Shown: positions 54,194 through 64,000, numbered from the stretch's first letter. The stretch: 64,000 nt of DNA from DASRDR01 sp963812945 [NCBI: uncultured Candidatus Rokubacteria bacterium] (GCA_963812945.1 CAWEXD010000008.1:3906001-3970000), one strand, 5' to 3'. Numbers and translations are program-made. The notes: generated from the sequence alone by a model not told the origin.

Positions 54194-55397
54194 ATGTCAG
54201 GTCCGGACGCCGAAGGGACCGCCGCGCCGAGCCGCGGCCGCGTCCTGGTGGTGGACGACGAGCGCGATCTCCTGGACGTGCTCGGCGCCATGCTGGCGGA
54301 GGCCGGCTGGCAGGTCGACACCGCGGGCAACGGGCGGGAGGCGCTCACCCTCGTCGACGCGGACCACTACGAGGTCGTCCTCTCCGACATCGACATGCCG
54401 GGCATGAACGGGGTCGAGCTCCTGCGCGAGATCCGTGGGCGCGACCTCGACGTGCCCGTGCTCCTGATCACGGGCCACCCGCGGGTGGACACCGCGGTGG
54501 AGGCGCTCGAGCACGGCGCCCTCCGGTACCTCCGGAAGCCCATCCGGGAGCGGGATCTCCTGTCGGCGGTGGAGGACGCGTCGCGGCTCCACCGGATGGC
54601 GCGGCTCAAGCGCGAGGCGCTGGCGGCGGTCGGGCTCGAGGACCGGCTCCCGTCGGACCGGGCGGGCCTGGAGACCCGGTTCGGCCAGGCCCTCGCCTCG
54701 CTCCGGCTGGTCTTCCAGCCCATCGTCCGCGCGGCCGACGGGACCGTCTTCGGCTACGAGGCGCTGGTGCGCACCGACGAGCCGAGCATCCCGAACCCCG
54801 GAGCGCTCTTCGAGGCCGCGGAGCGCCTCCGCCGCGTGCACGAGGTCGGGGGCTCGATCCGGGACCGCGCGGCGGCCTTCCTGGCCCGGCTCCCGTCGCT
54901 GACCCTCTTCGTGAACCTCCACGCCCTCGAGCTGACGGACGATTCCCTCCTGTCGCCCGCGTCGGCGCTCTCGGGGCACGCCCAGTCGGTCGTGCTCGAG
55001 CTGACCGAGCGGAGCTCGTTCGAGCACATCCCGAACCTCCGGGCCCGCGTCTCGCTCCTCCGGCGCCTCGGGATTCCGGCTGGCGGTGGACGACCTCGGG
55101 GCCGGCTACGCCGGGCTCACCAGCTTCGCCGCGCTGAACCCCCACGTGGTGAAGCTCGACATGTCGCTCATCCGCGGCGCCGACCAGGAGCCCGTCAAGC
55201 AGCGTCTCATCGGCTCCATGGCGACGCTCTGCAAGGAGTTCGGCATCATGGTGGTCGCGGAGGGGATCGAGACGCCCGCCGAGCGGGACACGGTGACCGC
55301 GCTCGGATGCGATCTGATCCAGGGGTTCCTGATCGGCCGGCCGGTGGAGGCGGAGGCGGTGGTGGCCGCCGTCGCGGGGCGGCCGGCGCCGCGCTGA
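54194..55397 (+). pseudogene. Response regulator with EAL domain, frameshifted
   Basis: Residues 1-125 form an intact receiver (VLVVDDERDLLDVL, phosphoacceptor Asp in VVLSDIDMPGMNG, Lys in RYLRKPIRE). An EAL domain follows: FGYEALVRTDEP carries the E-A-L motif and VVLELTERSSF comes later. At about 55072 the frame breaks; one base fewer would give FRLAVDDLGAGYAGLTSFAA then KLDMSLIRG and VVAEGIETP, all EAL motifs, to the stop at 55397. All catalytic residues for cyclic di-GMP hydrolysis exist in the joined sequence, so the extra A in GGGATTCCGG may be an assembly error. AAAGGAGG precedes the ATG. Confidence 0.8.
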
Positions 55398-55406
55398 GCG
55401 CGGCGG

Positions 55407-56138
55407 CTACGGCGCGCCGGACACCAGACGGCGGCGGCGCCACGCGCCAGCCGCCAGTCCTCCCAGCCCCAGGCCGAGGAGGGTGACCGTGGCGGGCTCG
55501 GGAACGGCGGCCTGGGTGAACGTGTATTCCGTCAGATCCCATCGGGCGTTCTGAGAGCCGGTTCCATCCCCCATGGAAAGCTGGTTCACCGCGCTCGCCA
55601 GACCCGTCCCGGTGAGGCTCGGGGCATCGTCCACGAACAACTGCCATGTACCTGTGGGTCCACCCGGTTCGTACTCGAACCGGAAATCGTGAGACACCGT
55701 GTTATCGAGCGCCATGGATATCGTGCTGGCCCCGTCATAGGCGGTTATTCCGGTCGTGCTCAGAGCGAGGCCAACGGCGGATGTGCCGTTGAACACGCCG
55801 AAGAAGCTGCCGAAGTCATTGACGACGGCGTCTTCGTACGCGGTGACGCCCATCGTCCACGAGAGCGTATAGGGGTTGGCGTTGACGACACCCACTCTGA
55901 GGTAGGCCAGGCCGGAGGGAGACTCGAGACCATCGCCGATGGTGTTCATGGTCAGGGCCCCGCCGCCCACCGAGAAGATGGCCGTCTCCACGGACCCGGC
56001 GTGAGAGCCCGTCGCAGCGGTGACGTAGGTCCACCCCTGAGCGCTCGGCAGCGAATCGAACGCCAGAGTGATGACGTCCCCCTGAGCCTGCGCGGCCCAG
56101 ATCAACGACAACGAAGCCAGACCGAGTGACAGCTTCAC
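55407..56138 (-). CDS. PEP-CTERM sorting domain protein
   Basis: This 243-residue exported protein has a signal peptide (KLSLGLASLSLIWAAQAQG), a beta-rich middle (FDSLPSAQGWTYVTAATGSH; LSWTMGVTAYEDAVVND), and a canonical PEP-CTERM tail: VPEPATVTLLGLGLGGLAAG followed by AWRRRRL. Exosortase cleaves such tails and the proteins are thought to join the exopolysaccharide matrix. No exosortase gene is in the window. I chose the GTG at 56138, ten bases after GGAGG. A sigma-54 type promoter at 56196-56211 lies upstream on the same strand. Confidence 0.88.
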   Translation of the reverse strand: MKLSLGLASLSLIWAAQAQGDVITLAFDSLPSAQGWTYVTAATGSHAGSVETAIFSVGGGALTMNTIGDGLESPSGLAYLRVGVVNANPYTLSWTMGVTAYEDAVVNDFGSFFGVFNGTSAVGLALSTTGITAYDGASTISMALDNTVSHDFRFEYEPGGPTGTWQLFVDDAPSLTGTGLASAVNQLSMGDGTGSQNARWDLTEYTFTQAAVPEPATVTLLGLGLGGLAAGAWRRRRLVSGAP

Positions 56139-56195
56139 GACAGAACGTCCTCCCGCTGCGAAGGCATGGTTCCACCCGGGACGTCGAAGACTCTC

Positions 56196-56211
56196 AGCAA
56201 GCTCTGTGCCG
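56196..56211 (-). promoter_or_regulatory. Putative sigma-54 promoter of the PEP-CTERM gene
   Basis: On the minus strand the sequence reads CGGCAC-AGAGC-TTGCT, against the sigma-54 consensus TGGCAC-N5-TTGCW with one mismatch in the first base. The transcription start would be near 56185, giving a leader of about 47 bases before the GTG at 56138. Confidence 0.6.
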
Positions 56212-56400
56212 CCGAGATCGCCCGAGGAGCTACAGGGGACACCTGATGTGGCCGGGACTTCCGGCGGGGGTAGCCGGCCGGCCCGAGTGCGGTGCGCAGA
56301 CAGCTGCAGGAAAACTGCAGCCCGAAGCACATGGAGGGCGCTGGCGTGCAGGGTGCCGCCTCGGCAGTGCCAGCCGACCCGGCACGGCGCCCCGCTCCGG

Positions 56401-56416
56401 TGGCACATGGCTTGCT
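56401..56416 (+). promoter_or_regulatory. Putative sigma-54 promoter of the outer-membrane gene
   Basis: TGGCAC-ATGGC-TTGCT is a perfect match to the -24/-12 consensus TGGCAC-N5-TTGCW. It lies only 17 bases before the ATG at 56433, so the transcript would have a very short leader or translation starts further downstream (for instance GTG 56460). Confidence 0.6.
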
Positions 56417-56432
56417 GACTTTCCCCACCCTG

Positions 56433-57656
56433 ATGCACTCGACGGGAACCCGTCTGGCCGTGACATCGCTCGTCGTCGGGCCCGTCCTGGGCGCTCTCCT
56501 CCTCCTCGCCGGCCCGCGACCCGCCGCCGCCCAGGGGCGCTGGGTCTTCACGCCGTCCCTCTCGCTGGCCGAGCTGTACGACGACAACATCTTCGGCACC
56601 GGCGGCAAGACGGACGACTTCATCACCCAGATCACGCCCGGCCTGGCCCTCGCCTACGAGGGGGACTGGCTCACCCTCCGGGCGAGCGTCTCGGCGACCG
56701 GGGAGATCTACGCGGAGAACTCCGAGCTCGACAACTTCGGCGAGAACCGGGACGGCGTCTTCACGCTGGGCTACCGGCCCGACGAGCGGCTCACGCTCCG
56801 GCTGGCCGGCCGCTACGCCCGGACCAACGACCCCTCGACGTTCGTGATCCTCGCGGCGCCGGTGGTTCCCACCGTTGTCGCAGGGACTTCCGCGGCCCCG
56901 ACGGCGGACGCGGCGGTCGTGCCGACCGTCGGGATCACCCGCCGCGAGACCAGCCAGTACACGTTCCTGGCGGGGGGAGACTACCGCCTCGACCCCCGGT
57001 GGAGCCTCACGGCCGGGTATGCCTTCGCCCTCGTGGACGAGGAGGAGGGGACCGACAGCCGGTCCCACACGGGCTCCGCCGGCACGCGCTACGAGCTGAC
57101 CCGCTTCGACCAGCTCTCGCTCGACGGCCGCGTGGCCTACTTCGACGGGGAGGACGACACCGACACCGCCGTCACGGGGCTCCTCGGCTGGAACCGGCAA
57201 TGGGCGCCGGACCTTCGGACGCGCCTCGGCGCCGGCCCCCGGGTGACCGACGGGGTCTGGGGCGGCGCGGCGGACGCCTCTCTTACGTATCTGCCCGCGC
57301 GGGCATGGTCCGTCGTTCTCTCCTATTCCCTCGGCACCGGGCTCGCGGTCGGCGAGGAAGGGGCCCAGAACGTGTCCGCCCTGGGTGCCTCGGTTGGCTA
57401 CCAGGCGACCCGCGACCTCCGCTTCGGCGTCGGCGGCAGCTGGGTGCGGACGTGGGCGATCGACGACGGCGGGGGAGCCCCGGGCGACGAGACCGAGAAC
57501 ACGTACGGGCTGAGCGCGTTCGCGGCCTACCAGCTCACGACCTGGCTCTCCGCGCAGCTGAGCTACCGGTTCACGGTCGAGGAGCCCGCGCCGGACGACG
57601 GCACCCACCATCAGGTGCTGCTCGGCCTCGTCTTCGCCTACCCGTTCCGGTTCTGA
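56433..57656 (+). CDS. Outer-membrane beta-barrel protein of exopolysaccharide locus
   Basis: This 407-residue protein has a signal peptide ending in PAAAQG and alternating amphipathic strands to the end, closing with VLLGLVFAYPFRF (terminal Phe, typical of outer-membrane proteins). Strand-turn units such as WVFTPSLSLAELYDDNIFGT, WSLTAGYAFALVDEE and VSALGASVGYQATRDLRFGV repeat. Proteins of this kind are found in PEP-CTERM/EPS loci (EpsL-like). The ATG at 56433 gives a plausible signal peptide but no ribosome-binding site; a perfect sigma-54 site lies just upstream. Confidence 0.7.
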   Translation: MHSTGTRLAVTSLVVGPVLGALLLLAGPRPAAAQGRWVFTPSLSLAELYDDNIFGTGGKTDDFITQITPGLALAYEGDWLTLRASVSATGEIYAENSELDNFGENRDGVFTLGYRPDERLTLRLAGRYARTNDPSTFVILAAPVVPTVVAGTSAAPTADAAVVPTVGITRRETSQYTFLAGGDYRLDPRWSLTAGYAFALVDEEEGTDSRSHTGSAGTRYELTRFDQLSLDGRVAYFDGEDDTDTAVTGLLGWNRQWAPDLRTRLGAGPRVTDGVWGGAADASLTYLPARAWSVVLSYSLGTGLAVGEEGAQNVSALGASVGYQATRDLRFGVGGSWVRTWAIDDGGGAPGDETENTYGLSAFAAYQLTTWLSAQLSYRFTVEEPAPDDGTHHQVLLGLVFAYPFRF

Positions 57657-57845
57657 GCGGCCCGCCCGGGCGAGGCCGGCGCCGCGCCGCTGGACCGGCC
57701 CGCCGGCGCCGGCACCTGATCAGTTCGCTTCACAGAGACGGTAGCGCGTTACCACATGGTGGGAAGCGGGTGACACGTCTGTGCAGCGCGCTGCCGGGGC
57801 ACGCCTCCGTGAAGTGCCAAGAAGTGAAGGAACCTTCAGAGGTCC

Positions 57846-59372
<1,527 letters not shown>

Positions 59373-59389
59373 TGGTGAGGGGACCGGCC

Positions 59390-60052
59390 ATGACATTTCG
59401 CTGCCTGCTCGTCCTCGCGCTGCTCGCCGTCTGGACGCTCGGGACCGTCCCGGGCCAGGCCCAGACGGGCTCGACACCGCCCGCCGTCCCGGGGCCGCAG
59501 GCCACCGCCGCGGCGGCGCCCGCCACGGACGCCGCGGTCGTTCCGGTCAACGGCACGATCGACCCGAGCGACTACCGGATCGGGCCGGAGGACGTCCTCC
59601 AGGTCTCGATCTGGAAGAACGAGGCGATGAGCCGGACCGTCCCGGTCCGCCCCGACGGCAAGATCACGCTCCCGCTCCTGAACGACGTCGAGGCGGCGGG
59701 CATGACCCCGATGGAGTTCCGCGACCTCCTGATCAAGAAGCTCACGGAGTACATGCCGGCCCCCGAGGTCTCCGTGATCGTCCTCGATCCCAAGAGCTTC
59801 AAGGTCTCGGTGATGGGCGAGGTGCCGCGGCCCGGGCGCTTCGAGCTCCGGAGCCGCACCACCGTCCTCGACATGCTGGCGCTCGCCGGCGGGCTGAGCC
59901 AGTTCGCGTCGCGGGCGAAGATCGTCGTCCTCCGGCCCGACGGCGCGAAGGGCCAGAAGCGCATCCCGTTCAACTACAACAAGGCGGTCTCCGCCGGGGG
60001 CGAGCAGGAGAACTTCTACCTCCAGTCGGGCGACATCGTCGTCGTGCCCTGA
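59390..60052 (+). CDS. Polysaccharide export protein (Wza-like)
   Basis: This 220-residue protein has a signal peptide (FRCLLVLALLAVWTLGTVPG), an Ala/Pro-rich linker, then the polysaccharide export domain: YRIGPEDVLQVSIWKNEAMS, VRPDGKITLPLLNDVEAAGM, and the SLBB-type VSVMGEVPRPGRFELRSRTT to the end (GDIVVVP). It is of the short type found in exosortase/PEP-CTERM EPS loci. It would form the periplasmic/outer-membrane exit channel. ATG 59390 (GAGGGG eight bases upstream) is preferred over 59372. Confidence 0.88.
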   Translation: MTFRCLLVLALLAVWTLGTVPGQAQTGSTPPAVPGPQATAAAAPATDAAVVPVNGTIDPSDYRIGPEDVLQVSIWKNEAMSRTVPVRPDGKITLPLLNDVEAAGMTPMEFRDLLIKKLTEYMPAPEVSVIVLDPKSFKVSVMGEVPRPGRFELRSRTTVLDMLALAGGLSQFASRAKIVVLRPDGAKGQKRIPFNYNKAVSAGGEQENFYLQSGDIVVVP

Positions 60053-60089
60053 CGGGCAGCGTCCGGCGCGAGACGCGAGACGGGAGCCC

Positions 60090-60836
60090 ATGGACGGCGA
60101 GGCGCAGCGCGGCAACCCGCTGGAGCGGCTCCGCGAGGTCTGGGGGCGGCGGAAGTGGCTCGCCATCCTCACGTTCCTCCCGATCGCCGCGGCCACCGTC
60201 GCCCTGGTCGCGTCCCTGCCCCGCCTCTACCAGTCGACCGCCATCGTCCTCGTGGAACGCCAGCAGGTGCCGGAGGACATGGTCCGGTCGACCGTCACGA
60301 GCGGGCTCGAGACCCGGCTCCACACGATCAACCAGGAGATCCTGAGCCGCTCCCGGGTCGAGCAGCTCATCACGCGGTTCGGCCTCTACCCGGACCTCCG
60401 CCGCCGCGTGCCCCTCGAGTCCGTCGTCGAGCAGATGCGGCGCGACATCCGGCTCGACTTCCGCAGCCCGGACGGCCAGCCGGCCGCGGGGAAGGGCCGG
60501 GCCACGATCGCCTTCTCGGTGAGCTACCTCGGGAGCGATCCCCAGACGGTCGCCCAGGTCACGAACACGCTGGCCTCCTTCCTCATCGAGGAGAACCTCA
60601 AGGTCCGCGAGCGCCAGTCGACCGGCACGACCGAGTTCCTGCGTGTCCAGATCGACCAGGTCAAGGTCAAGCTGGACGAGCAGGAGAAGCGGGTCAGCGA
60701 GTTCAAGTCGCGCTTCGTCGGGCAGCTCCCGCAGGAGGCGGTCTTCGGCTTCTGGCCGGTCAGGACCCGCTGGCGGCGGGGGCGATCGACGGGACCAGCA
60801 GGCGGTCCCCGCCCTCGCGCCGCGCGCGCCGCATGA
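60090..60836 (+). CDS. Wzz-like polysaccharide chain-length protein, truncated
   Basis: The first 215 residues match the N-terminal half of EPS-locus chain-length determinants: WGRRKWLAILTFLPIAAATV (first membrane helix), YQSTAIVLVERQQVPEDMVR and LRVQIDQVKVKLDEQEKRVS, the start of the coiled coil. After LPQE (about 60738) the sequence becomes Arg/Pro-rich and stops at 60836. Full proteins are about 500 residues with a second membrane helix, absent here. The 3' end overlaps a convergent gene. It is most likely a broken gene at a rearrangement or assembly junction. Confidence 0.75.
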   Translation: MDGEAQRGNPLERLREVWGRRKWLAILTFLPIAAATVALVASLPRLYQSTAIVLVERQQVPEDMVRSTVTSGLETRLHTINQEILSRSRVEQLITRFGLYPDLRRRVPLESVVEQMRRDIRLDFRSPDGQPAAGKGRATIAFSVSYLGSDPQTVAQVTNTLASFLIEENLKVRERQSTGTTEFLRVQIDQVKVKLDEQEKRVSEFKSRFVGQLPQEAVFGFWPVRTRWRRGRSTGPAGGPRPRAARAA

Positions 60837-61272
60837 GCCCCATCGCCTGCCGGAGCAGCTCGGCGCCGCTCCGCGCCGTCAGGGGATAGACGCCCCCGCC
60901 TCCGCTCACGGACGCGAGTTGGCGCCCCCGGGCAAACCGCGGGTGGCCGGGCTCGGCCGCGCTCCCCACGCGATCCAGGATGCGCGCGAGCGTGCAGGGC
61001 TCGGCGTCGAGGAGCAGGACGCCCACGGCCGAGTCCGACAGGACCGTCGCCACGTCCGTCCGCCGCAGCTGACGGGCGGCGACCCGCGCGATGTGGCGGA
61101 CGAGCCGCCCCCGGCCGGGTCCGGCGCTGACGTCCGGCGTCAGGCACATCAGCGAGACGCGGTACCGGAGCCGGACGGCTTTCTCGATCTCGCGGTCGAG
61201 GAGATAGCGGAAGAGGCGCCCGGGAACCGGGCGCTGTGAGCGGGCGCTCGCGGTCTCGACACGGTCGTGCAT
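60760..61272 (-). CDS. Degenerate GGDEF-like domain protein
   Basis: This 170-residue protein has the fold pattern of a diguanylate cyclase (VSLMCLTPDVSAGPGRGRLV, RRTDVATVLSDSAVGVLLLD, VSGGGGVYPLTARSGAELLR then QAMGLMRRARREGGDRLLV) but the signature GGDEF is replaced by SDSAV, so it cannot be a normal cyclase. It may bind a ligand or be inactive. The ATG at 61272 is chosen; an ATG at 61359 would add 29 residues. The first half of the frame overlaps the truncated Wzz gene end on the opposite strand. Confidence 0.5.
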   Translation of the reverse strand: MHDRVETASARSQRPVPGRLFRYLLDREIEKAVRLRYRVSLMCLTPDVSAGPGRGRLVRHIARVAARQLRRTDVATVLSDSAVGVLLLDAEPCTLARILDRVGSAAEPGHPRFARGRQLASVSGGGGVYPLTARSGAELLRQAMGLMRRARREGGDRLLVPSIAPAASGS

Positions 61273-61636
61273 TGAAGCCTTCGCCTCCCTCGTTCGACGC
61301 AAGGATCGGACCAGCTCCTGGAACCGGGTATTCGCGGACGGGCGCGACCGTTGCCCCATGATTGTGATGGGTCCCGAGCCCCTCGGGGTCGCCACGGCGT
61401 GCACGGCGGTGCCGACGACTGTGCAGATCCCTGTCGGACCTGGGCATTCGACTGCAGGGAGCGGGCGGCGATGGCAACACGCGCGGCCACGCGTCCGGCC
61501 CGTGACATGCCTTCGGCGGGCCACGGGGTCGGCGATGGCCGGATGCTACGATGGGGCCGGACGATGCGCACGCCCGTGACCGCGCGACCCTCGATCCGGC
61601 CCGCACGCCCCGCGGCCCGGCGCTGACGGCCCACCG
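61273..61636. other. Divergent intergenic region
   Basis: The region lies between the GGDEF-like gene (minus) and the DUF218 gene (plus). I see no convincing gene, repeat or RNA in it. It probably holds the promoters of both genes; an upstream start of the GGDEF-like gene (61359) would use part of it. Confidence 0.4.
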
Positions 61637-62246
61637 GTGTTGCCGTTCTGCCGGATCGTCGGCGGCGTCGTCCTGGGCGCCCTCGCGGTGGCCGCCCTCA
61701 CGCCCGCGTCGGAGTGGCTCGCCGAGCGCTTCGCGGAGCGTCCGCGCCTGGAGCCGGCGGATGCCGTGGTCGTCCTCGGGGCCGGGTTCACGCCGAGCCG
61801 CGCTCGGGGATTGGTCGCTCCAGCGCCTGGTGCACGGCGTCCGGCTCCAGCGCCGCGGGCTCGCCCCGCTGCTCGTCCTCTCGGGCGAGGCGCCGGCCGG
61901 ACGCCTGTCGGAGCCCGAGATGCGCGCCCAGTACGCGCGGAATCTCGGCGTCCCGCCCGAGGCGATCGTCGCCCTGCCCGGCGCCAACACGACGCGCGAG
62001 GAGGCCGTCCGGGCCCGCGCCGAGCTCGGGCCGCGGGGCGTGCGGTCCATCCTGCTCGTCAGCGGGTCGCTCCACCTGGTCCGGGCGCGCGCGACCTTCG
62101 AGCGGGAGGGGTTCCGGGTGCTCCCCGCGCCGGCGGACAACCTGCTCACGTTCGGGTCCACCGCGGCCCAGCGCCTCGCCCTGACGCGCGCCCTCCTGCG
62201 CGAGATCGCCGGCCACGTGTACTACCGGCTCGCGGGCCATCTCTAA
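61637..62246 (+). pseudogene. DUF218/YdcF-like protein, frameshifted
   Basis: From the GTG at 61637 the frame encodes a membrane anchor (IVGGVVLGALAVAALTPASE) and the DUF218 start PADAVVVLGAGFTPS. The conserved continuation lies in another frame: DWSLQRLVHGVRLQRRGLAP then LLVLSGEAPAG, ALPGANTTREEAVRARAELG and VSGSLHLVRARATFEREGFR, ending at 62246. One extra base near 61797 explains the break. DUF218 proteins such as YdcF/SanA/ElyC act in envelope metabolism. As in two other genes here, the indel may be an assembly error. Confidence 0.75.
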
Positions 62247-62276
62247 CCCGCGCGCGGCGCTCCAACGGAACACCCC

Positions 62277-62582
62277 GTGTACGATCTCGGCTTCGTCGTC
62301 ATCGTCGCGCTGACCTCGCTCGCCGCGTGGCGCCTGGGCGCGCGCCGGCTCGGCCTCTCGCGCGCGGGGCTCGGCGCCGCGGCCCGCGCGACCCTCGAGA
62401 CGGTGGGGCTCGCCGTGCTCTTCCTCGCGGCGAACCTGACGCTGGCCGCCGTCACCGTCGCGCTGGGACGCGCAGTGACGGGCGGCTTCGTGAGCGTCTA
62501 CGCGATCGACGACCTCGCGTTCGGCGCGGTGTCGCTCCTCCAGGGCATCGTCTTCCGGTGGTGGCTTCGCGAGCGCGGCTGA
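62277..62582 (+). CDS. Small hypothetical membrane protein
   Basis: This 101-residue protein has about three hydrophobic segments (LGFVVIVALTSLAAWRLGAR, LETVGLAVLFLAANLTLAAV, FGAVSLLQGIVFRWW). I do not recognise a family. It starts with GTG 30 bases after the DUF218 stop, so it may be cotranscribed. No ribosome-binding site better than AACGGAACA is seen. Confidence 0.5.
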   Translation: MYDLGFVVIVALTSLAAWRLGARRLGLSRAGLGAAARATLETVGLAVLFLAANLTLAAVTVALGRAVTGGFVSVYAIDDLAFGAVSLLQGIVFRWWLRERG

Positions 62583-62631
62583 GCGCGAGCCGGACTGCGG
62601 CCGCGGGCAGACCGATGCCGCCGCGCACCGT

Positions 62632-62659
62632 TGACACCCTCCGGCTCTTCGCTTAGCTT
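62632..62659 (+). promoter_or_regulatory. Putative sigma-70 promoter
   Basis: A perfect TTGACA (62632-62637) is followed after 16 bases by TAGCTT (62654-62659). The predicted start is so close to the ATG at 62669 that the mRNA would be almost leaderless, or a GTG at 62690 is the true start. Confidence 0.45.
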
Positions 62660-62668
62660 TCCCCTCTG

Positions 62669-64000
62669 ATGGCGCACGACGAGGGCGGCGTGACGACGCG
62701 CGTCGGCCGCTGGCGCCTGCTGGTGCTCGCCGTCCTCCTCGCAGCCTGTCCGGGGGGCGCCGTCGGGCAAGACCGCCTCGCGCCCCGGACCGGCGGCGTC
62801 CTCAAGGTGGCCCTGAACGCGGAGCCTCCCTCGCTCGATCTCCAGTGGAGCACCTCCCTGACCACGCAGCAGATCGCGTGGCACCTCTACGAGACGCTGT
62901 ACACCCTCGACCGGCAGTACAACCCGATCCCGCTTCTCGCGGAGGGGCACACCGTCTCGGACGACGGGCGGCACTACACCATCCGGCTCCGCCGCGGCGT
63001 GCGGTTCCACGACGGCCGCGAGATGACCTCCGCGGACGTCGTCGCCTCGCTCCAGCGGTGGGGGCGCGTGTCCACCATCGGCAAGCTGCTCTGGTCGTCC
63101 GTCGTGTCGGTGGACCCCGCCGGCCCGTACGCCGTCACGCTGGGCCTGAAGGAGGCGTCCCACTCCCTCCTCAGCACCCTCGCCCGGCCGGTCAACGCGG
63201 CCGCGATCCACCCCAAGGAGGTCATCGCCGCGGCGGGCAGCGGGCCGATTCGCGAGTTCGTCGGCACGGGGCCGTTCCGCTTCGTCGAGCACAGGCCCGA
63301 CCGGCACGTCCGCCTGGCGCGGTTCGACGGCTACGCGGCCCGGCCCGAGCCGCCCGACGGCTACGGCGGCCGGCGCGCCGCGTACGTCGACGAGATCCTC
63401 TTCATCCCCGTTCCGGAAGTCTCCACGCGACTCAACGGCGTCGAGACCGGGGAGTACCACTACGCGCACCAGATCACCCCGGAATCCTACGAGCGGGTGC
63501 TCCGGAGCGCCGAGGTCCAGCCGCAGATCGTGAAGCCGGCGATCTGGCCGGCGGTGGTCCTCAACCATCGCCAGGGCCTGATGACCTCGAAGAAGGTGCG
63601 GCAGGCCTTCCAGGCCGCGCTCGACATGGGGCCGATCATGGCGGCCGGCATCGGCCACCCGGACTTCTACCGGGTGGACGGCGCCCTGTTCTTCCCCGAG
63701 CAGCCCCTCTGGCACTCCGCCGCGGGCCTCGCCGCCTACAACCAGAACAACCGGGCGAAGGCGCGCCAGCTCCTCCGCGAGGCGGGCTACCGGGGCGAGC
63801 CCGTCCGCTGGCTGACCAGCCGGGAATACGAGCACCAGTACCGGACCGCGGTCGTCGTCAAGCAGCAGCTCGAGGACGTCGGGTTCGTCGTCGACCTCCA
63901 GGTGCTCGACTCGGCGACGGTCATCAAACGGCGGAACTCTCCCGAGCTCTTCGACGCCTTCTCGACGGCCTTCGGGTTCAGCCCGGACCCGGCGCTGAGC
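62669..64000 (+). CDS. ABC peptide/nickel-type substrate-binding protein, cut by window end
   Basis: The frame is open to the last base, giving 444 residues without a stop. It follows family 5 extracellular binding proteins (DppA/OppA type): GGVLKVALNAEPPSLDLQWS, YETLYTLDRQYNPIPLLAEG, IRLRRGVRFHDGREMTSADV, SGPIREFVGTGPFRFVEHRP and LLREAGYRGEPVRWLTSREY. A signal with a possible lipobox (VLLAACPGG) stands at the start. It binds peptides or similar ligands; permease genes are expected beyond the window. The GTG at 62690 is an alternative start giving a tidier lipoprotein signal. Confidence 0.9.
   Translation, partial: MAHDEGGVTTRVGRWRLLVLAVLLAACPGGAVGQDRLAPRTGGVLKVALNAEPPSLDLQWSTSLTTQQIAWHLYETLYTLDRQYNPIPLLAEGHTVSDDGRHYTIRLRRGVRFHDGREMTSADVVASLQRWGRVSTIGKLLWSSVVSVDPAGPYAVTLGLKEASHSLLSTLARPVNAAAIHPKEVIAAAGSGPIREFVGTGPFRFVEHRPDRHVRLARFDGYAARPEPPDGYGGRRAAYVDEILFIPVPEVSTRLNGVETGEYHYAHQITPESYERVLRSAEVQPQIVKPAIWPAVVLNHRQGLMTSKKVRQAFQAALDMGPIMAAGIGHPDFYRVDGALFFPEQPLWHSAAGLAAYNQNNRAKARQLLREAGYRGEPVRWLTSREYEHQYRTAVVVKQQLEDVGFVVDLQVLDSATVIKRRNSPELFDAFSTAFGFSPDPALS

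Noticed and set aside
57660-57845. Sigma-54 site upstream of the activator gene
   Set aside because: Several GGCAC words occur (for example at 57711) but none has TTGC at the required distance.

Overview
This is a 64 kb window of very GC-rich bacterial DNA without rRNA genes, complete tRNA genes or CRISPR arrays. Several traits suggest an uncultured, metabolically versatile Gram-negative soil or subsurface bacterium, compatible with Rokubacteria/Methylomirabilota-like lineages. They are: a tripartite tricarboxylate transporter (TctABC), a TAXI-TRAP binding protein, many amidohydrolases, class III cyclase/AAA/TPR regulators, and a PEP-CTERM protein beside exopolysaccharide genes. The lineage is an inference; there is no phylogenetic marker.

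Region 1 (1-25 kb) is accessory and partly decayed. After a poorly coding start comes a small stress/membrane block: a DUF1269 protein, an ElaB/YqjD-like protein, an HdeD-like protein, a diacylglycerol-kinase-like lipid kinase and a PAP2 phosphatase. Then follow a sulfatase with TctB-TctA-TctC, a VapBC pair with an 18-bp perfect palindrome upstream, an SNF2 helicase with a SWIM protein, and HicB with a frameshifted HicA. Next are a copper-amine-oxidase-like lipoprotein, an XRE regulator with an AbiEii-like nucleotidyltransferase, an FG-GAP propeller protein, and small VOC and YCII proteins. Between them lie gene relics (cyclase/TPR, sulfatase, VOC, hicA tails) and a thrice-repeated element that in two copies carries the 5' half of a tRNA-Asp(GUC) next to a strong hairpin.

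Region 2 (25-35 kb) has a SRPBCC/DUF4287-like protein, a secreted amidohydrolase, and a three-gene signalling set: a HEAT-repeat protein, an HD-GYP protein with a related N-terminal domain, and a zinc-ribbon/class III cyclase/AAA/TPR protein.

Region 3 (35-44 kb) has an MFS transporter, an amidohydrolase, a HAD dehalogenase, and a tight minus-strand operon of four genes: a GSA-type aminotransferase, a DAO-type FAD oxidoreductase, a PaaK-like adenylating enzyme, and a stand-alone AlaRS-like catalytic core. This operon is the best candidate for an undescribed pathway. A deazaflavin-type reductase and an OsmC protein follow.

Region 4 (44-54 kb) has a sugar-type ABC importer without an ATPase gene (second permease frameshifted), a methyltransferase, an unknown secreted protein, and a D-aminoacylase. 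The 3' end of the D-aminoacylase is duplicated on the far side of a DUF433/DUF5615 toxin-antitoxin pair. A TAXI binding protein with a DUF1850 partner closes the block.

Region 5 (54-64 kb) has a receiver-EAL protein (frameshifted), a PEP-CTERM protein and a divergent outer-membrane protein with apparent sigma-54 promoters, a sigma-54 activator of PrsR type, a Wza-like export protein, and a Wzz-like protein cut off at about 210 residues. After that come a degenerate GGDEF protein, a frameshifted DUF218 protein and a peptide-binding protein running off the window. Three conserved genes each carry a one-base insertion (near 47.5, 55.07 and 61.8 kb), so some apparent pseudogenes may be assembly indels.
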